Source of the DNA: Spongospora subterranea f. sp. subterranea
Lineage: Eukaryota; Endomyxa: Phytomyxea; Phytomyxea; Plasmodiophorida
DNA length: 64,000 bases
Assembly (NCBI GenBank): GCA_049724395.1
Contig: JAUGWO010000217.1
Span: 1-64,000 of the forward strand
Direction of reading: 5' to 3'
Shown here: positions 1 through 8,699 of the stretch, in pieces
Layout of the letters: each line of letters starts with the position of its first letter
How positions within the stretch are numbered: position 1 is the stretch's first letter
Notes under the pieces: generated by a model
The model's input: the letters and a program-made list of their open reading frames with translations, nothing else
Databases searched by the model: none
What the model was told of the DNA's origin: nothing
Translations under genes and position numbers: made by a program

Positions 1-2141
1 ACAAGCATTCAGTTTGCTGAAGCATCGTTGTCTGTACAGGACAAGGTGACAAGATTCAAACGTTTGTGTGGGGCAGTCATGGATTTTTCCAATGCGCAAA
101 CATTAGGCTTCATCGATGCTTATATTTCGGTACAGTGCTGAAACTCATTGTTATGACATTGCTTACATGTCTACAGATAACGAACAGAATCTTCAACTCA
201 CATGGCATTGTTCCGATTGTTTCCGAATTGAAGGCCGACGCACAATCGCTAATGAAAGGTTGTAGAGTGCACTTTATTTGCTCAGCTCAGCGGATTGACC
301 GCAATCATGCCATTGTGGGGCGTGACAATGATGGCAAATTTCTGCAATTAATCATGGAAGCAGTTGAAGAACCCATGCTGCATGCCTTTCATGAAGCAAT
401 GAAAATCCTTCATGTTGGAATCACATTGATCGTTACGATATAAGAGGTCAAAATCAACTTTTGTTATATCAGGACCGATATCCAAAAGCAAGACCGTGGT
501 TTTCCTGGTGGTTAAAAGAGAGTGTGGCATGTCTTATTTTTGAATCGCAACGGAAATTAGATCCAGAAGTTGGCGAAAATGTAAGAGAGGATAGCAATCC
601 CATTGAGTCGATGCACTCTATATATTATCAAATAGCTGAGCGCAAAACCCCTATTGTGTTCGGTCTCTCGGCCTTGATGATCTTTGCGGCAAATAATGAA
701 CGAGAGATGAACGACCTTCAGCTTGGTCGAACTGTTAAAAGGGTACTGTTGCAATGTTGTCACTCTCTGCGAAGATTAATCAAACTATAGGTGTTCCTGA
801 GAGATGGAAGATATCTATAGAGAAATACGGGTTAGCACACCCCGAGCGCCGAAGAAGACAACTACATGCACCAAATGACGGGCGAGCGCCCGATACGACT
901 AACTCCCTCTTGCATGGTTCCATTGCATCAGTGGATTGTGTCGAACTGAAAGGTACCACTCAACGACCTGAGAACAAGGAAATCCCTTCAGTGATTGGCA
1001 AGAAGAGACCTGGGAACAGGGAAACCCATTCAGGGGTTGACAAGAAAAGACCTGGTCGCCCGAAATGGGCAACACACGTGGATAAAAACCCCAACACCAC
1101 TTACCAGTCGTACCGACACTCTAACAATACCTGGTACTGAACAGTTCTGTTGGAGGTTCTAGCGGTTTGTCTTCCAAACATTCCAGCCCCTTCAGGTAAT
1201 GTGGTTTCTTGTTCCGGCGATACCTTTTTATGTTCAATTCTTAGACCAACACGACAATACAAGGTCGTGTTTTGCGCGGCTTCTGCAACACGTCAATGCC
1301 CGGATGAATAAGCAAGGCGCTTCCCTGACAAAGGAGTTGACCAAAGGAAGAGAATTTCTCACTACCTGGGTTACTGAAATCGAAAAATTATACAAGCCAG
1401 GATCATTTGGATGCCCTTTCTAGGGTTTTATCTGAAATCGACGGTGATCCTATTTTTGCTCATTTCAAAATGTTGTGCAGGTAAAGTTTCATTGTATTGT
1501 TGAATGCATTTAACACAAATATGTTTTTCAGAAGGATGTAAGATGTACAAACGGGCATCACATAAAGTCGCGTCCGTTATTTTGGCCGATTTTGGTAGAA
1601 CTGTTTTGGTGTTAACCGCGGGTGTTTTGAATCAAACTTTGTTGTAGGAGCTGAGACAGCAAGTATTTACTCAATGTCTCTACAGACCGCCGTTGCCGCA
1701 TTGATTTCTGGTTTTACAGAAGAACTGCATAGAAACTGCATTCACCCAGGTTGTGATTCGGTATGTGAACAGTCAACTGCATCCAAACAACAGGAACATC
1801 TCATCGTCACAAATAGTGCAAGCAAGTACAGGCCCTAACGATCAAGGCAATGCCCACTTCAGTATTGTTAATCACGTTGCCTATTGGAGTGCCAGATGAT
1901 AATGTGCCGCTGGTTGATAGCACGATGTCCGGATACATTATATGTTTTGAATGAAGAATGGCGTTTGATGGCAAGAATATCCGCTACTACTATGACAGGA
2001 TCACACTTTTATGCACACATCAGCCGTGAGTTTCAAGGCATGATGCCGGGATTCTACCACTTCGATGATCTACAAAATCATGGAAGAGCAGTTTTCGATC
2101 CAGCTGAAAGTCTAATTCAATATATTTGGAACAAAAGCTAA
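1..2141 (+). mobile_element. Decayed MULE-like transposase-derived gene with C-terminal cysteine-protease-like region
   Basis: Several plus-strand pieces in different frames read as one protein family in order. A piece near 80-165 contains MDFSNAQTLGFIDAYIS, 200-430 contains LMKGCRVHF followed by R-x-D, and 490-760 has a Trp-rich stretch (PWFSWWLKESVA) then SNPIESMH. These resemble the transposase cores of MULE-related families common in fungi and protists, where the last motif is usually TTN-x-E-x-MH. At 1110-1165 NNTWY, a stop and then LLEVL match an N-[ST]-CW-LD-x-SLE-x-L pattern, which looks like the active-site Cys region of a ubiquitin-protease fold. The tail near 1990-2100 (GSHF..REFQG, then NHGRAV) fits the end of that family. 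At least four frame changes or stops make it a pseudogene, and the N-terminus lies before the window. The family assignment is from memory of conserved patterns; decay is certain. Confidence 0.5.
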
Positions 2142-2276
2142 TCAAATGCGTGCCTAATGTTCGTGCTGACCTGTCCCATGATCGAAGTGATTTGAATGGG
2201 CGCCTCAATTCTCGTGCTGACATGTCGGATAATCGGAGTGATGGAATCCAGGCATCCTTTCTTAAAACTCCTGCTC

Positions 2277-2664
2277 GACACCTATTGCAAACCAGCCGCT
2301 GTTGGACAATATTCGTTGTGCACTGGACGGCTCAACGCTAGGAAGCCATCAGGTGCACAGGTTTTGTTGCTTCGCACAGCATGTGCGCCATTATGCGATC
2401 GGTATCGCTCAAACTCGGCCAGTGTAATTTTTCGAGATCGACGCTCTGGCTTACTCGATATAAGAATGTCAATAGCGCGGAATCCGTGGTGTAAAGGAGC
2501 ATTATTCGGTTAACAATGACCAAGATATAGGAGCGATACCGATCGCATAATGGCGCACATGCTGTGCGAAGCAACAAAACCTCTGCACCTGATGGCTTCC
2601 TAGCGTTGAGCCGTCCAGTGCACAACGAATATTGTCCAACAGCGGCTGGTTTGCAATAGGTGTC
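2277..2664. repeat. Inverted repeat with 134-bp arms (hairpin element)
   Basis: Positions 2277-2410 are the reverse complement of 2531-2664 with about one mismatch. A 120-bp spacer (2411-2530) separates them. No protein is recognisable in the arms. The small open frames on each strand here are mirror copies of each other. It could be a fold-back (MITE-like) element or an inverted duplication. No target duplication is obvious at its ends. Confidence 0.9.
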
Positions 2665-2966
2665 GGGCAGGGGGTGGACGGGCCCTGGGTGTCTGTTGGT
2701 TGGCACTTTCGACCTCCTAAAAAACAAATCATCTTCGACAAGAACTCCGGTTTGGATGATAACTCCAGTAATATACACTTGAGTGTACATTAATGGCCTA
2801 GACTGGCGAAATCATCGCCGCGCTTATCGTCAACGGCCTGGACGGACTGGGTCGCTTTCGTCAGTCAGAATGTGACCAGCTTTTTCTCGCGCCCTACTGT
2901 AGGTACAGTAGTAATTAGCTGGTCACATTGACTGGTCGCCTACGCAAATTTTGAAGTGACCAGTTA

Positions 2967-2986
2967 GGGCCCGTTTGGATGCCACG
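2967..2986 (+). repeat. Left terminal inverted repeat of the Harbinger element
   Basis: Twenty bases beginning GGGCCCGTTTGG directly follow the TTA target copy. They pair with 5768-5787 in inverted orientation with a single mismatch (C/T at the fifth base). Confidence 0.93.
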
Positions 2987-2990
2987 GATT

Positions 2991-3060
2991 TTGATATCCG
3001 GATATTGTAATATCCGGATATCCCTATGTCAATATCCGGATATTACAATATCCGGATTTC
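2991..3060. promoter_or_regulatory. Left subterminal palindrome cluster (likely transposase or Myb-factor binding sites)
   Basis: Four copies of ATATCCGGATAT-like palindromes sit within 70 bp inside the left terminal repeat. The same motif clusters inside the right end. In Harbinger elements subterminal repeats are contacted by the transposase and the Myb-like partner, so a binding role is inferred, not shown. Confidence 0.6.
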
Positions 3061-3164
3061 GCGGTTTTTTTCATCCAAACAACCACATCAGGGGTCACGG
3101 GGTATGTCGTCTTATGTTCCATGTCAGTGTATACGAATTGGTTGCGATTTGGTGATTATCCCCA

Positions 3165-4418
3165 ATGGAAGATCATCATGAACAGATCAAAAAACGAATC
3201 GTTGGCGTCGTTGCTGCGTATTACGCCAACACATTCTGCGTTAGATCCCCTTGCCGAACCTCAAGGCTCAGCGGAGCCAGTTGGATTGCCGAGCTTATTC
3301 ACGGCAATCCAACTCGGATATACGAGAATCTGAGAATGAACACCTCACTTTTTGTGAAATTGGTGAACATACTCACCGATTCGGGGACATTACGTGCAAC
3401 TAGGCACATGGAAGTATCAGAACAGGTGGCAATTTTTTTGTTCACCGTATCACAGAGTGCAAAAAATCGCGACGCTCAAGAGCGATTTCAAAGGAGCGGC
3501 GAAACGATTAGCAGGTTGTTATTATCTGGCTGTTTGTCATACAAATTCCCACCTCATTAGTTTGATATTAGGGTTCTTCGCAATGTTACTGTTGCCATTT
3601 GCCGAATGGCTTGCGACTATATAAGGCTACCTGCCAATGATACACCCTTACAAATTCGGCAAAACCCGAAGATGTATCCCTTTTTCCAAAATTGCCGAAT
3701 GGCATTCGACGGAACGCATATCGCAGCTTTTGTGTCTGCGAAGGAAGCTCAACCCTACAGAAACCGGAAGGGATTCCTGAGCCAAAACATATTTGCGGCT
3801 TGCTCGTTTGACCTTTGTTTCACCTACATTCTCGCTGGCTGGGAAGGGTCTAGCAGCAGATTCAACAGTGCTGTCGGATGCCCGTCTAAAAGGTTTCACC
3901 ACTCCTAAAGGCAAGTTTGATCTGGGAGACGCTGGTTACGCTCTAACGACGGAAGTGATGACTCCTTACCGCGGGGTGCGATATCACCTCCGCGAATGGA
4001 AGCAAGGCAATATGAGGTCTGTCACATGCGTGTTCTCGTTATCTTTATTAAGATTCACAGGCCCCAGACCGCGAAAGAGTTGTACAACTTGAGACATTCT
4101 CAAATGCGGAATGCAATTGAGAGAATTTTCGGGATACTGAAGCGTAGGTTTCCCATAATCGTCCACGCTCCAGAGTTTTCTCTTGAAATGCAGGCGCATT
4201 TGTTCATTGCGTGCTGTGTGTTGCACAATTTCATACGGATGTCTGGTGGCGCGGGGGATCTAATCGAGCAACAGGTACGTCTGATCTGAATTTTTGCTTA
4301 TAAACTGACTCTCTTTTCATAGGCTGACCTGGAAATGGAGAAATCTGCCACTGTAGCCGATATTACCTCCGATACAGTGTGCGAAATTACAGAAGCATCT
4401 AAACCGAGGCAAAGCTAA
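3165..4418 (+). CDS. Harbinger DDE transposase (HARBI1-like), spliced, one frameshift
   Basis: This is the nuclease that cuts and rejoins the element ends. The N-terminal part has the family signature SGASWIAELIHGNP, then SEQVAIFLFTVSQSA and RDAQERFQRSGETISR. The catalytic triad is visible: D in AFDGTHI, D in LGDAGY and E in AIERIFGILKRRFP, with PYRGVRYHL between them. Introns read at 3515-3571, 4017-4060 and 4275-4322, all GT..AG, and the last exon ends with TAA at 4416-4418. The start at 3165 (MEDHHEQI) gives the usual N-terminus. The frame shifts by one base near 3851, within GWEGS before the next conserved Ala-Ala-Asp, so this copy probably cannot make full-length transposase. Codons are otherwise well kept, which suggests recent inactivation or a sequencing error. 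Confidence 0.9.
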
Positions 4419-4485
4419 TGCGGGACGGCATTGCAGCAGCAATGTGGTGTCAATACCAGACTATTTTGGATAATCGCCAATAAAT

Positions 4486-5561
4486 TTATTCCATGGTCAA
4501 CTCGCTTTGCAACCAAGCGTCTCTTAGTTTGCCTGGAGCCATAGCGGTAAAAAGAGCTGCTTTGTTGGCGTCCAACATCAAATTGAAAGCTTTTATCATA
4601 TCCGGTTCAGAAAACTTGTAAGATTCTTGGAGAATCTTTACGGCGTTGTGCCCGTGAGTGACGGTTGGCTGACTATTCAGCCCATTGATTGCTTGTGCAA
4701 GCAAAGACGCGCCGGTCACCCGAACTCTGCCAGCAGATTCTGGAGTTGAAGCATGCATCTGAGTGGATGGCTTGCTTTTCTTGATAATTTTCTTCGGCAT
4801 CGGGTCAGGCAATGACGCTCTTTTTTTTGGTTGAATTCTGGAAGTTAATGGAGACACAAATCGATCATCAAATGAATCTTCGTGCTCGTCTTGATAAAAA
4901 GATTCCGCAGCAGCATCATCATTGCCTGATGATGATGACGATGACAACGATCTATCCTGACGATGATGACTGAATTTCGCGAGAATGGCTGTCAATTTGG
5001 AAAAATCCATCCGATGCCAGAGATCGAGAGCCGGTCGCTGATGCTCCAACGAAAAGCTCTTCCAACTCGTTAAACAGGGGTAGAGTCGTTGTCCTGTACG
5101 GTTTTGCCTGTGGGTGCACCTGTACGTAGTAGTTTGATTAATTCATGGAATCATTTCAAAGATTGGGGACCAACTAGAAGGTATGCGTCCCACACAGAAT
5201 CCGACGCTGTGGGAATCTGGCGAACTTCGTCCCAGCCAAAGCCACTATTGTTTTTCACGCGGGAAAACGTAGAGTGGCACTTCTTCAGCTGGAAACAGTC
5301 TGAAAAAAGTACAATTTATGGTTGCCATACTCTTACTTGTTTGATCCTTGTTTTCATTTTTTCTACACTATAGTCAGTGTGGAAACGCTGATTGAAAGAA
5401 GCATGGACATAGGTCCATGCTTCTTTCTTAAAGCCAGTATCAGCCCGTTTTCCATTATTAGCTTGCTGAATCAACAGCGCCACCAAGGCTTCATCCTTGT
5501 CCAGGCTCCACGCGGCTCTACTCGTTATCTTCGTCGGAATGGAAGATGCCTGCGTCGGCAT
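4486..5561 (-). CDS. Harbinger accessory Myb/SANT-like DNA-binding protein, spliced
   Basis: This is the second Harbinger gene, whose product carries the transposase to DNA. Exon 1 (5337-5561, start MPTQASS) encodes a Trp-bearing SANT-like region: SLDKDEALVALL, then GFKKEAWTYVHASFN and SVEKMKTRIKQ. Exon 2 (5175-5288) continues in phase with LKKCHSTFSRVKNN and SGFGWDEVRQ, then VWDAYLL. Exon 3 starts at 5119 with HPQAKPYR and LPLFNELEELFVGASATG. The acidic, Ser-rich tail and the C-terminal helix (AFNLMLDANKAALF) lie in another frame from about 5049 down to the stop at 4486, so one frame change or an unseen junction lies near 5010-5060. The two Harbinger genes converge, as is usual in the family. 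Confidence 0.85.
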
Positions 5562-5627
5562 TGTAGAGAGCAGGGGTGATGACACGAGGTAGACCTCCAC
5601 GCAATATCCCCAAAATATCCAGGTCAG

Positions 5628-5765
5628 AGTAGAATATTTTTTATCCGGATATTGGGCCCAATATCCGGATATTTTTCTCCGGGAAAATGACGTCCAAACG
5701 AGCCACTTTTGAAAAATATCCGGATATCGCCAATATCCGGATATTCGACCCAAATATCCGGATAA
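5628..5765. promoter_or_regulatory. Right subterminal palindrome cluster
   Basis: Several copies of the TATCCGGATA core, some as CAATATCCGGATATT, lie in about 138 bp before the right terminal repeat. They mirror the left cluster and also lie upstream of the minus-strand Myb-like gene, so they could overlap its promoter. Confidence 0.6.
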
Positions 5766-5767
5766 TG

Positions 5768-5787
5768 CGTGGCATCCAAACGAGCCC
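5768..5787 (-). repeat. Right terminal inverted repeat of the Harbinger element
   Basis: Read on minus it begins GGGCTCGTTTGG. It is followed on plus by TTA at 5788-5790, the second copy of the target duplication. Confidence 0.93.
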
Positions 5788-6220
5788 TTAATGTGACCAG
5801 TCTTTTCTAGCCCCATCTCGGATACACACGGAAATTCGTTGCCACCTCACCAATATGGGATGTCCATCTTGATCAACACGTGCAACCTGACGACCATGCG
5901 CTGTCCATTGCATCAGATGTAATGCTTCAGGATGCTTGAGAAATGTCGGAAACACTCAATAACTTTCTCTTTTAACATAAGTTCTCGGTTGTGTCTCGAA
6001 AATTGTACATCGCAAGTGGGGCAGACCATTAAATTGGGATTAATAAATTAAATCTGAAGTTGACAATTTCTTGAAAAACACTTCTACATATAATTGCCAA
6101 CTTCTACAACGATATCGTCAGGATTCAAATGTGGAGGTGGCAATAGGGAATACATAGAAACAATCAACGAAGGAAGAGACGGGGAGGAGAAAATAGTTTT
6201 TTAATCCTGAACCCACACAG
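5788..6220. other. No gene seen
   Basis: After the Harbinger target copy there is a TGACCAG-type repeat fragment to about 5815. AT-rich unique-looking sequence follows, with no ORF I would defend on either strand. Confidence 0.5.
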
Positions 6221-7000
6221 TCAATGGGAAAACGTCTGGCCAGTCAACCAATGATTAACGACCACGGCCGAACCATGACTACAGAGGTTCCCCCAACCAC
6301 TGACACCACCAGGTACCCAACATGATATCTGTCCTGCAAATTGAGTACTGGATGTTATTCGGTTTTGGTATTCATTCAAAGTCGGTATAGGAACATAACG
6401 GATTGTGTATGATAGAAGTGCCAGCCAAATTACTAATGCACTTAGCGTGATTCCAAGTAAACCAACCTGGCGCTGGGTCACTTGAGGTGTTTGGCACTAG
6501 TCCATATTTGGAATCGGCGCTATTTCCCAACTTTTTAACTACAGGGGTTCGCGGAAAAATCGATGGCGATTTTTGGCAAGTGTGTCCACCAATGTAAAGA
6601 AAGCATCTTCGTACTTTACGGCCTTGATATGCTCGCAAGTTGTACTTGCGCGATCTGTTAATGTTTTCAAATTTCGCGAGAAGACCATTGCGAAGGACGG
6701 TAATCTTTCTCTGAATTGCCTCAGTCGAAGATTTCTAACCCATGGTTTTCAATGAAACTGTTGAAACGAGTAAAGTACGCCACCACCCTCTGTTCGATTG
6801 AGGAGGTTGTCGTGTTCATGATGATGGATGTCGAGATTAAAACTTCAATGTTCGACGCAGATAAAAATGCTTCAGAGTTCTTCTGTAATTTGCGAAGGTG
6901 TTTCTCCAGATCGTCATCCGTCACGTCCTGGATGGGATTCTTAAGAGAATATTCTGAAATGGCTATGAGCCAATAGTGTTCCATGGCAGCTCTTCAGCGA
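6221..7000 (-). CDS. Possible spliced gene for a helical protein with a C-terminal membrane segment
   Basis: Minus-strand pieces look protein-like but no family is recognised. The upstream piece (6721-6984) begins MEHYWLIAIS and has a charged helical stretch (DDDLEKHLRKLQKN). The next readable part (6560-6720) includes FRERLPSFAMVFSRNLKTL. The last exon (6221-6481) starts VTQRQVGLLGITLSALVIWL, a clear 20-residue hydrophobic span followed by RYVPIP, and ends at a stop. Frames differ between the pieces, so introns or decay must intervene; I could not settle the junctions. Treat as a candidate only. Confidence 0.3.
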
Positions 7001-7745
7001 CTGGGGATGTATATCCTCGTTATGAGAAGTTCGACGCTCCTCGATGAGCAGACAGTGCTTGTTAAAAGCACGAAAAAAGGAAATGCTCGCGTCTGAATCC
7101 AAGCTTTTCTGCTCAGTGTGATCGCTGGGAAGAAAACGGGTGATTTGCCTGGTTTGAACACCGGTTTAAGAGAAGCAGAAGTTGATGGCGAGATGGTAAT
7201 TGCTCATCAGCGGCGTCGGCACCGACGGCTTGATTCCCTAACAATATATCCGTTCAATCCGTCATCCAAAAAATGTTAGAAGTTGAAAGATGACGCAAGA
7301 TAGAAGAAACTGATGAGGCTGGAGAGGGCCTGTTTAAAATCAGTCACAAGGGTTTTACTTGAAATCGGATTGTCAAGCTCAGTGCTGCGCCATTGAACCA
7401 AGTTTTGGGTCATGTCGAGGCACATATTACATTAATTGTATGGCGGCAGTTGCTGTGCTGTTTTCGCCAAACAATATCCTGGCGTGCCCTATCGCTCCTT
7501 TAATCAGCTCTGGATGCGAGATTAAGAATTGTTCAAAGCGCAATCCCTTTTTATCAATTCTGCCTTCCAATGCCGAACAATTTCTAAGGAATGATGCGAT
7601 GATCACTTGCGTGATGATCAACCTCTCTCAGAATTAACTGCATTGACAAAACCAATATTGCAACTCTCGGTGGGAAGCGAAAGCTATTTCGATTGCGCAA
7701 AGCCTCAACGCCTGAGCAACTCGAGCCCATCGCAAGAAGGGACCA
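7001..7745. other. No clear gene; short minus-strand open stretch at 7427-7621
   Basis: The minus strand at 7427-7621 could encode a 64-residue exon (ALEGRIDKKGLRFEQFL) but it has no recognisable family and no confirmed neighbours. Otherwise I see nothing coding. Confidence 0.3.
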
Positions 7746-8078
7746 ATGCGCGATAAGTTGCCTGATGAACAGATCGTATGGAGCCCGCTGAAAATTCGAT
7801 GCAAAGGTCGACCAAATATTGGAAACAAGCGATACGTAAGCGTAATTGAGAAGCAACAAAGCAAGAGTAAGAGACAAAGAGGTGCCACATGCTCCATTTG
7901 CGTTGAGCAAGGACATAATGCCAGGATCTGTCGAACAACCAATCACGGCCAATACTTTCAACCCGGGTTGCCCGGGACTGCCACAAGGCAAACTGGTTTG
8001 CCAGCATTGCAGAGGCGTAACTTTTATGACAACGTGACTATGAATGATCCACAATCTTCGCCAAGGAAAGACCACTAA
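7746..8078 (+). pseudogene. Transposase-like C-terminal fragment with AT-hook-like patch and CCHC zinc knuckle
   Basis: The frame reads IRCKGRPNIGNKR, an AT-hook-like basic GRP patch, then a spaced Lys/Arg stretch, then CSICVEQGHNARIC. That is an exact C-x2-C-x4-H-x4-C zinc knuckle. The order of GRP patch followed by a knuckle is typical of the C-terminus of MULE or FAR1-like transposases and less of LTR-element Gag. No catalytic domain is readable upstream, so this is a remnant. The longer minus-strand ORFs across the same bases are shadows. Confidence 0.45.
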
Positions 8079-8239
8079 CAGATTGTCACGTGAAATTTTG
8101 AGGTGTCGTCGAATTTCAGTTTGATTGATGATTCATTAGTAAAAATCCCACTACCCACGCTTTATTGATCCAAAGCAAAATTTCCAACCAAAACAACACC
8201 CTAATGTAATTGTGAATGTAAAAAGTGTCAGAATCATGT

Positions 8240-8250
8240 AAAAAAAAAAA
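8240..8250 (-). terminator. Pol III terminator of tRNA-Pro
   Basis: An A-run on plus (T-run on minus) begins 2 nt past the tRNA 3' end, as expected for RNA polymerase III. Confidence 0.85.
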
Positions 8251-8252
8251 CA

Positions 8253-8324
8253 GGGCTCAGCCGGTAATCGAAACCGGGACCTTCCCGACCCTAACAGGAA
8301 ATCATGCCACTAGACCACTAAGCC
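8253..8324 (-). tRNA. tRNA-Pro (AGG)
   Basis: Read on minus, the 72 nt fold as a standard cloverleaf. The acceptor GGCTTAG pairs with CTGAGCC (one G-T pair), with discriminator C. The D arm starts GTCTAGTGGCAT. The anticodon stem TCCTG/CGGGA encloses loop TTAGGGT with anticodon AGG. The T arm CCGGT/ACCGG encloses TTCGATT. A run of at least ten T on minus (8240-8250) follows at 2 nt and serves as Pol III terminator. There is no intron and CCA is not encoded. The intact stems argue for a functional gene. Confidence 0.93.
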
Positions 8325-8699
8325 TCAGAACTTGCTTATTCAAGGCACAATTGGCGCCTCATACAATACCCGACAACCTAGCGCCCCTTCGTTTGTTGCC
8401 AGCAAGAAGTTTTACTGGCAATTACAATTACAGTCACGACAGCAAATTGTAGCAATGAAAATTAGATAGGTCTCGTATCAGAAACGAAAACCAGCAATCT
8501 TGTAAGGAGGTAATCACCATCGCTATCGCTGCCGATCATGTACAAAACACTTTAACAAAGGCTTCTCGATCATCACAAAACTGTACAGGAGAATAAATAA
8601 ATGCGCAGCCCTGTGATTGATAAGGGCTGCAGTCCATTTCCTCACACCGATATTCGATAATACAAACGGTGTGGTGATGGTGCCAGATTTATCCCGATA

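Larger units (their letters stand above)
2967..5787. mobile_element. PIF/Harbinger DNA transposon, nearly complete, with TTA target duplication
   Basis: The element is bounded by 20-bp terminal inverted repeats (left GGGCCCGTTTGGATGCCACG; right end reads the same inverted with one mismatch) and flanked on both sides by TTA (2964-2966 and 5788-5790), the target preferred by PIF/Harbinger. Inside are the two genes of the superfamily: a DDE transposase on plus (3165-4418) and a Myb/SANT-like protein on minus (4486-5561), transcribed toward each other. Both subterminal regions are packed with TATCCGGATA palindromes. It is inserted in a stretch with repeated GTGACCAG motifs: about 23 bp at 2869-2892 recur at 5790-5813, so the host sequence may itself be a small repeat. 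Ends and target site look young; each gene has one apparent frame problem. Confidence 0.93.

Noticed and set aside
2338-2790. 150-codon minus-strand ORF
   Set aside because: It spans the inverted repeat and includes a mirror of the plus frame at 2196-2513; no independent coding evidence.
7584-8075. 163-codon minus-strand ORF with hydrophobic stretches
   Set aside because: It lies antisense to the zinc-knuckle frame, overlaps two other minus frames and has no family signal; a shadow.
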